In this document: positions 13,623 to 17,682 of the stretch, one piece after another
How positions within the stretch are numbered: position 1 is the stretch's first letter
How the letters are laid out: the number at the start of each line of letters is the position of its first letter
Source: Clostridium sp.
GTDB taxonomy: Bacteria > Bacillota > Clostridia > Lachnospirales > Lachnospiraceae
Direction: 5' to 3'
NCBI GenBank assembly: GCA_004554205.1
Contig: SFNH01000031.1
Location: 1 to 17,682, forward strand
Length of the DNA stretch: 17,682 nucleotides
Program-made: the position numbers and the translations under genes
The notes under the pieces: model-generated
Seen by the model: the letters and a program-made list of their open reading frames with translations, nothing else
What the model was told of the DNA's origin: nothing
The model's database searches: none

Positions 13623-14693
13623 TTAGTCCTCCAGAGTGATGACGCGCAGTCCCAGGTCGGACCAGGTGTTCCCGATCAGGTAGGAGGTGTAATTCACTCC
13701 CGCATTGATGTCAAGGAGGAAGGATACTAACGGCTGCTGGACGTTGGAGGAGGTTCCGATGACGCCGACAACGATGATCGGAAGCTCCCGGATGAAGGTG
13801 TAAGTGTTGGAGGCGGTGATATAGAACTGGTAGGAGCCCGCCATTGCCTGCTTGTAGGAGGTGATGGTCTGGAAGCCGACGTTTCTAAACACCGTCTCGC
13901 CGCCGTAGAGGAGAAGGTCAAACCGGGAGCCGCTGTAGGTCATGTTGGCGAAGCGGTAGCAGCCGGTGTTGAACGGCATATTGGTGCAGCCGGTGTCTAC
14001 CACGCGGACGAGCTCTAAGCCGCCCGAGGCGGAATCGGTCAGCACCATGGTGACTTTCTGACCGGACATAAACGGGAAATTCTGCTGAAGCAGAATGGAG
14101 CGCAGGCCGGTGGCGCGGCGCACCGTCACCGTATGGAAGCCGTCGGAGATCCAGTCGTAGCCGGTGACGTCGCCAAAACGGGAGTTGGTGGCGTAGGCGC
14201 TCCCGTCGATCGTGATGTTCACCGGGAAATTATTGGTGGAGGCGTTGATAAACCGCACCTGCCCGAAGTAGAGCGGATTAAAGCCGGGGAAGGTCGGCGT
14301 GCTGGGTGTGATCGGCCTGTTCGGGAAGCTCGGGAAGCTCGGAGTCGGCCTGCTCGGGATACTCGGCCTGCTCGGGGTCGGTCTGTTCGGAGTGCTGGGG
14401 CCGGGATAGACGGGACCGCCCATTTCCGGGGTCGGCAACGGAACGACTGGCTGCTGCCCGATATCAATCTCCTCGTCCATATCGCCGGGATAGACAGGGC
14501 CGCCCATTTCCGGGGTCGGCAGCGGGATGACCGGCTGCTGACCAATGTCAACATTATTCGCCTGATTCTTCATATTATTTGAATTGTTCAAATTGTTCAT
14601 ACTGTTCATATTGTTCGTGCCATTCATGTTATTCATGTCGTCCATGCTGTCCATGCCCGGATTTCCATTGTAATGGTTATCGTTTTCAGCCAT
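13623..14693 (-). CDS. DUF4397-domain protein with Asn/Met-rich head and Pro-rich repeats
   Basis: A 356-residue protein in four parts. Residues 1-47 are an Asn/Met/Asp-rich low-complexity head. Residues 49-98 hold two 28-residue repeats of DIGQQPV[IV]PLPTPEMGG type. Residues 99-140 are Pro/Ser/Thr-rich with PSRP and PNRP units. The rest is a beta-rich region starting VRFINAS that resembles DUF4397, with a possible second copy from YRFANMTYSG. There is no signal peptide or membrane segment, so it is not secreted by the usual route; a spore-coat or storage role is possible but unproven. The ATG at 14693 is chosen because GAGG lies six bases upstream on the minus strand; longer in-frame starts lack a ribosome binding site. 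It converges with ldh, with only 21 bases between the stops and no clear terminator. Confidence 0.75.
   Translation of the reverse strand: MAENDNHYNGNPGMDSMDDMNNMNGTNNMNSMNNLNNSNNMKNQANNVDIGQQPVIPLPTPEMGGPVYPGDMDEEIDIGQQPVVPLPTPEMGGPVYPGPSTPNRPTPSRPSIPSRPTPSFPSFPNRPITPSTPTFPGFNPLYFGQVRFINASTNNFPVNITIDGSAYATNSRFGDVTGYDWISDGFHTVTVRRATGLRSILLQQNFPFMSGQKVTMVLTDSASGGLELVRVVDTGCTNMPFNTGCYRFANMTYSGSRFDLLLYGGETVFRNVGFQTITSYKQAMAGSYQFYITASNTYTFIRELPIIVVGVIGTSSNVQQPLVSFLLDINAGVNYTSYLIGNTWSDLGLRVITLED
14401..14549 (-). repeat. Two 84-bp-period repeats in the DUF4397 gene
   Basis: Nearly identical 65-base segments, both beginning CCGGGATAGAC on the plus strand, lie at 14401-14465 and 14485-14549. The offset is 84 bases, 28 codons. 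They encode the two PLPTPEMGGPVYPG units. Confidence 0.85.
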
Positions 14694-14719
14694 ACTATGC
14701 CTCATTGTGTTTTTTACTT

Positions 14720-14747
14720 TAGAGTATGTGAAAATAGAGAAAGAGGT
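14720..14747 (-). promoter_or_regulatory. Possible SigK-like promoter of the DUF4397 gene
   Basis: On the minus strand ACC (14747-14745), 16 bases, then CATACTCTA (14728-14720) fits the late mother-cell sporulation pattern of a short AC-type -35 and CATAnnnTA -10. The motif is short, so chance is a serious possibility. No clear sigma-A promoter was seen there. Confidence 0.3.
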
Positions 14748-14769
14748 GCCGGTGAAATTGATTTTTGTC

Positions 14770-14798
14770 TTGTAGCAGGGCAAAATATTTGATATACT
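14770..14798 (+). promoter_or_regulatory. Candidate sigma-A promoter of the adenosine deaminase gene
   Basis: TTGTAG at 14770-14775, 17 bases, TATACT at 14793-14798. Transcription would start near 14805, leaving a leader of about 175 bases before the gene. Confidence 0.7.
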
Positions 14799-14804
14799 AT
14801 GAAT

Positions 14805-14962
14805 GTCCCGGACAGCGGCTGTGTGGAGCGGCATGCTAGCATGACGAGACACAAAAGCCTTGGACGGGCAAGCCGGTATGAGCAAAAAAGCCACAGGAGT
14901 GAAACGACTGGGGCGATTTGCGAATAGCGGCGGCGATTGCGGGAGTGCGGAGCACGGCGCAC
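14805..14962 (+). other. Long structured leader before adenosine deaminase
   Basis: About 160 untranslated bases between the promoter and the ribosome binding site. They hold a perfect 12-bp palindrome, CATGCTAGCATG (14832-14843), enclosed by GTGT/ACAC (14821-14824 with 14849-14852) and GGCT/AGCC (14817-14820 with 14856-14859). No riboswitch class was recognised, and no terminator hairpin with a T run was seen. Confidence 0.4.
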
Positions 14963-14980
14963 AGGAGGATGGATTTTAAA

Positions 14981-15943
14981 ATGGAATCAGAAAAAACGAT
15001 ATCTGCGAAAGATTATGCACGGATAGATTTGCATCTGCATTTGGACGGCTCTCTGTCGCTCGCCTCGGTAAAAGAGCTTGCCGCGATGCAGGGGATCGAC
15101 ATTCCGGAGAAGGATGAAGAGCTCTTAGATATGCTCCGGGTGGGGAGGGATTGCAGGGATCTGAATGAATACCTCGAAAAATTTGAATTCCCGCTTTCTC
15201 TGCTCCAGACCGCGGAGGCGGTCGAAACGGCATTTTATAATCTTAAGGAAGAGTTAAAGGCGCAGGGTCTTGCTTATGCGGAGATTCGCTTTGCACCCCA
15301 GTTACATACCCGGAAGGGCCTCACCCAGACTGAGGTTGTGGAGGCGGCTGTCAAGGGGATGCGGCGAAGCAATCTTCCCGCGGGGCTGATCCTCTGCTGT
15401 ATGCGCGGAACTGAAAACCACGGGCAGAATCTTGAGACGGTGCGCATAGCAGGAAAATATCTCGGGAGAGGAGTATGTGCGGCCGATCTTGCTGGTGCGG
15501 AGGCATTGTATCCAACCGGGGATTTTGGAGATCTGTTTGCGCTCGCAGGGACGCTTGGCGTTCCCTACACGATCCACGCGGGCGAAGCGGACGGGCCGGA
15601 AAGCATATACGCGGCGCTTGAGCTCGGGGCGCGGCGCATAGGCCACGGCGTGCGCTCGGTGGAGGATCCCGCGCTGCTTCGGAGGCTTGCGAGGGAGGGC
15701 GTGACGCTCGAGCTCTGCCCCACGAGCAATCTGCACACACACATTTTTGAAAGGATCGAGGGCTATCCCCTCCGCAAACTCATGGATGCCGGAGTCAGGG
15801 TCACGATCAATACGGACAACATGATGGTTTCCGGCATCACGCTCCGGGAAGAATTCCAAAAGCTGATCGACGCCTTTTCCCTTGAGGAGAGCGAGCTTGA
15901 AACGCTCCTTAAGAATGCGGAGGACGCGGCGTTCACGGAATAA
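14981..15943 (+). CDS. add: Adenosine deaminase
   Basis: A 320-residue zinc-dependent hydrolase converting adenosine to inosine in purine salvage. The metal and catalytic residues of the amidohydrolase barrel are all visible: DLHLHLDGSL (H18, H20), HAGEAD (H199, E202), RIGHGVRSVED (H222), the CPTSN motif and INTDN (D279). The TDN form in place of TDDP is known in other bacterial adenosine deaminases. The length is normal for the bacterial enzyme. AGGAGG at 14963-14968 touches an ATG at 14969 and is 12 bases from the ATG at 14981; the latter is preferred, giving MESEKTI. The gene is preceded by a long leader and followed by a strong bidirectional terminator, so it is monocistronic. Confidence 0.93.
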   Translation: MESEKTISAKDYARIDLHLHLDGSLSLASVKELAAMQGIDIPEKDEELLDMLRVGRDCRDLNEYLEKFEFPLSLLQTAEAVETAFYNLKEELKAQGLAYAEIRFAPQLHTRKGLTQTEVVEAAVKGMRRSNLPAGLILCCMRGTENHGQNLETVRIAGKYLGRGVCAADLAGAEALYPTGDFGDLFALAGTLGVPYTIHAGEADGPESIYAALELGARRIGHGVRSVEDPALLRRLAREGVTLELCPTSNLHTHIFERIEGYPLRKLMDAGVRVTINTDNMMVSGITLREEFQKLIDAFSLEESELETLLKNAEDAAFTE

Positions 15944-15952
15944 TGAAAAAAG

Positions 15953-16000
15953 GCATAAAAACTCCGATTCCCCACACCAAAGGAATCGGAGTTTTTATGC
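15953..16000. terminator. Bidirectional terminator between add and rpsT
   Basis: A perfect 19-bp inverted repeat (15953-15971 with 15982-16000), core ACTCCGATTCC/GGAATCGGAGT, with a 10-base loop and flanking A and T runs on both arms. It can end transcription of add from the left and rpsT from the right. Confidence 0.95.
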
Positions 16001-16004
16001 TTTA

Positions 16005-16031
16005 CGGTAACAGTTCAGCCGCACTGTTACG
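16005..16031. repeat. Hairpin repeat, copy B (3' side of rpsT)
   Basis: GTAACAG at 16007-16013 pairs with CTGTTAC at 16024-16030; the loop is TTCAGCCGCA. It lies just after the rpsT stop, before the terminator, and shares GTAACAGTTCAG with the right arm of copy A read on the opposite strand. Confidence 0.65.
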
Positions 16032-16033
16032 AT

Positions 16034-16297
16034 TTATGCGATGCCGTTCACTGCCTTGGAAAGACGGGACACTTTTCTGGAAGCGGTGTTTTTGTGATAT
16101 ACACCCTTCGTGCAGGCCTTGTCAATCTCGGAAATAGCGGCGACTAAACCAGCCTGAGCAGCAGCCTTGTCTCCGGCAGCCACGAGAGCCTCCACTTTCT
16201 TGCAGGCGGTCTTTACCTTGGAGCGGATCGCCTTATTTCTGGCAGCCTTGGTCTCGTTTACTAAAATCCTCTTTTTCGCAGATTTAATATTTGCCAA
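16034..16297 (-). CDS. rpsT: 30S ribosomal protein S20
   Basis: An 87-residue basic, helical protein that binds 16S rRNA. The N-terminus, ANIKSAKKRILV after the initiator, is diagnostic for S20, and the Ala/Lys-rich body with HKNTASRKVSRL near the end is typical. The start codon is TTG at 16297-16295: GGAGG at 16310-16306 lies eight bases upstream on the minus strand, and no ATG exists at the right place. Escherichia coli rpsT also starts with a UUG codon and is autoregulated, so weak initiation may be a regulatory feature here too. Promoter and terminator are both present, so it forms its own unit, divergent from gpr, an arrangement common in spore-forming Firmicutes. Confidence 0.97.
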   Translation of the reverse strand: MANIKSAKKRILVNETKAARNKAIRSKVKTACKKVEALVAAGDKAAAQAGLVAAISEIDKACTKGVYHKNTASRKVSRLSKAVNGIA

Positions 16298-16386
16298 TCT
16301 CAGCACCTCCAATCATCAATGTATTTATCGTCTCTGGTTTGCATCAAAGTCTGGACACGGACAGTTCAATGTAAACATACCCTAGT

Positions 16387-16415
16387 ATTCTACCGAATCA
16401 CGGAGGAAATGTCAA
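16387..16415 (-). promoter_or_regulatory. Consensus sigma-A promoter of rpsT
   Basis: On the minus strand TTGACA (16415-16410), 17 bases, TAGAAT (16392-16387). It is a near-perfect match and leaves a leader of about 80 bases before the TTG start. Confidence 0.9.
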
Positions 16416-16479
16416 TACATAAATTGTGGTTTTTTTGCGGAACATAACACTAAAAGCAATCAGGCAGGAGGGAGCCGCC

Positions 16480-17499
16480 ATGAAGGATTATGTGATAGAA
16501 AAGGAAAAACCAAATTTTGAGGTGCGAACGGACCTGGCGTTAGAGGAGCGGGAGAGCTATCCGGGGGACGGCGGGGAGATTTCCGGAGTGTCTCTCAGAG
16601 AGTGGCATGAAGAAGCGTCTGATGTGAAATTCACGGAGGTAAAGATTCTTGATGAGCGTGGAGCGCGGGCAATGGGAAAGCCTGTGGGAACATACCTTAC
16701 CCTGGAGGCGGACGGGCTGGCAAAGAAGGATGAGAGCTATCACGAGGAGGTTTCCCTGGAGCTTTCAAAGCACATAAAATCGCTGATGGAAAGCCTGATG
16801 GAGGGGGAGGGGAAAGCGAATGCGGGCGGCGGAGAGGGAAAAACGCGCTGGGCGGTTCTCGCGGTCGGTCTGGGGAACCTCTACGTCACCCCGGATGCCC
16901 TGGGACCAAAGGTGCTGGCGAATCTCCAGGTGACACGCCACTTGGACGGAGAGTATGGGGAAGGCTTCTGCCGGGAGCGGAATCTGCCCATGCTCAGCGG
17001 CATTGTGCCGGGGGTCATGGCACAGACGGGCATGGAGACGGCGGAGATCTTAAAGGGCATCATCCATGAGACGAAGCCTGACCTTCTGATCGTGATCGAC
17101 GCCCTGGCGGCGCGCAGCATTCGCCGACTCGGGACGACGATTCAGCTTACGGACACGGGCATCCACCCCGGCTCCGGCGTGGGGAACCACCGCCACAGCC
17201 TGACAAAAGACAGCCTGGGCGTTCCCGTGCTGGCGATCGGGGTGCCAACGGTAGTGGGCGCCGCCGCCATTGTGCATGACACGGTAAACACCATGATAAA
17301 AACGCTGGAGGGCAGTATGGCAACGAAGGGAATGGGGGATTTTATCCAGGAAATGCCTCCGGATGAGCAGTACAGCCTGATCCGCGAGCTTTTGGAGCCG
17401 GAATTCGGAAATCTCTATGTGACGCCCCCCAACATTGACGAGACGATCGAAGCCTTGAGCTATACCATTTCCGAGGCGATCCACGGAGCCCTGTTTTAA
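16480..17499 (+). CDS. gpr: Germination protease (GPR), spore-specific
   Basis: A 339-residue peptidase of family A25 that degrades small acid-soluble spore proteins early in germination. It is made as a zymogen: FEVRTDLALE near residues 13-22 matches the self-processing region. GLGN.YVTPDALGP (D139) and IDALAARS (D207) contain the two conserved aspartates proposed as catalytic, and TDTGIHPGSGVGNHR, GVPTVV and the C-terminal LYVTPP..DE are also family hallmarks. An insert rich in Gly and Glu (about residues 108-124) is slightly unusual. ATG 16480 follows AGGAGG at 16466-16471 by eight bases; an upstream in-frame GTG is rejected. No convincing SigG promoter was picked out. Its presence shows the host is a spore former. 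Confidence 0.97.
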   Translation: MKDYVIEKEKPNFEVRTDLALEERESYPGDGGEISGVSLREWHEEASDVKFTEVKILDERGARAMGKPVGTYLTLEADGLAKKDESYHEEVSLELSKHIKSLMESLMEGEGKANAGGGEGKTRWAVLAVGLGNLYVTPDALGPKVLANLQVTRHLDGEYGEGFCRERNLPMLSGIVPGVMAQTGMETAEILKGIIHETKPDLLIVIDALAARSIRRLGTTIQLTDTGIHPGSGVGNHRHSLTKDSLGVPVLAIGVPTVVGAAAIVHDTVNTMIKTLEGSMATKGMGDFIQEMPPDEQYSLIRELLEPEFGNLYVTPPNIDETIEALSYTISEAIHGALF

Positions 17500-17507
17500 A
17501 ACAGCTA

Positions 17508-17525
17508 TGTCTGCTGACGCAGACA
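17508..17525 (+). other. Short hairpin after gpr
   Basis: TGTCTGC and GCAGACA form a perfect 7-bp stem with a TGAC loop nine bases after the gpr stop. No T run follows, so it is a weak terminator candidate. The gpr stop itself sits in a 14-bp palindrome (17491-17504). Confidence 0.4.
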
Positions 17526-17601
17526 CCACCATGCATGAAAGTCGATTGCTCCGCGCGCGGTGTTTTCTCTTTTGTTCGGTCGCCGGATGTAAAACTTTTG
17601 G

Positions 17602-17630
17602 TGTAACTGTTCAGTGCCTTCACAGTTACA
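17602..17630. repeat. Hairpin repeat, copy C (downstream of gpr)
   Basis: TGTAACTG at 17602-17609 pairs perfectly with CAGTTACA at 17623-17630; the loop begins TTCAG. The left arm plus loop, GTAACTGTTCAG, matches the half-site of copies A and B except for one base. Confidence 0.65.
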
Positions 17631-17674
17631 GGCAAAAATCCATGAAAATTGCCTTCGGCAATGGGATTTTTGCC
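17631..17674. other. Compound hairpin at the window end, possible terminator or repeat unit
   Basis: GGCAAAAATCC at 17631-17641 pairs with GGATTTTTGCC at 17664-17674. Inside it, ATTGCC at 17648-17653 pairs with GGCAAT at 17657-17662. It directly abuts copy C, so the two may form one repeat unit. The arm TTTTTGCC could also act as a terminator tail for gpr. Confidence 0.55.
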
Positions 17675-17682
17675 TACAACCG

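Noticed and set aside
14133..14582. Plus-strand frame opposite the DUF4397 gene
   Set aside because: It is an Arg/Gly/Asp-rich shadow of the proline-rich repeats with no start signal or known domain.
14868..14920. Resemblance of the add leader (AAAGCCACAGG) to a c-di-GMP-I riboswitch
   Set aside because: Only a short string matches. The GNRA hairpin, the CGCAAAG context and the closing helix of that class are not present.

Overview
The window looks like a chromosomal segment of a spore-forming, anaerobic-type Firmicute, most likely a Lachnospiraceae/Clostridia member. The reasons are the germination protease gene gpr divergent from rpsT, the cluster ispF-cysS-mrnC-rlmB, strong AGGAGG-type ribosome binding sites, TTGACA-N17-TATACT/TAGAAT promoters, and protein sequences of clostridial character. 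No phage, plasmid, insertion sequence or CRISPR array was seen. Most of the window is housekeeping, with several accessory units in between.

Layout. (1) 1-97: tail of a transaldolase-like gene, followed by a terminator. (2) ~234-4172: a four-gene same-strand unit. It holds a COG0523 GTPase with a His/Cys-rich metal-binding tract (its 5' end appears to be missing), a second degenerate COG0523-like P-loop protein fused to a DUF1980 domain, a CPBP intramembrane protease and a family-2 glycosyltransferase. (3) 4175-5582: own promoter and a lipoprotein with three FMN-binding-type domains, two of them a 471-bp tandem duplication. (4) 5625-5896: tRNA-Val and tRNA-Met with a consensus promoter and terminator. 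(5) 5927-7507: a three-gene signalling unit made of a small secreted protein with two DADGDG repeats, an ECF-type sigma factor and an RsgI-like membrane anti-sigma factor. (6) 7574-8369: a PAP2-family membrane phosphatase with promoter and terminator. (7) 8413-12542: a diacylglycerol-kinase-like gene followed closely by ispF, cysS, mrnC and rlmB, with overlapping or near-overlapping genes, probably one operon. (8) 12657-13601: L-lactate dehydrogenase. (9) Minus strand 13623-14693: a repetitive DUF4397 protein of unknown role. (10) 14770-15943: adenosine deaminase behind a long structured leader. (11) A bidirectional terminator, then rpsT on the minus strand and gpr on the plus strand, and a final 180 bases of hairpins.

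The sites of most interest are the ECF sigma/RsgI-like/secreted DADGDG module, the paired COG0523 proteins (one His-rich and 5'-truncated, one fused to DUF1980), the triple-flavin lipoprotein, and a family of hairpin repeats sharing a GTAAC.GTTCAG half-site seen three times in intergenic positions. All functional statements rest on motif recognition by eye; no database search was possible.
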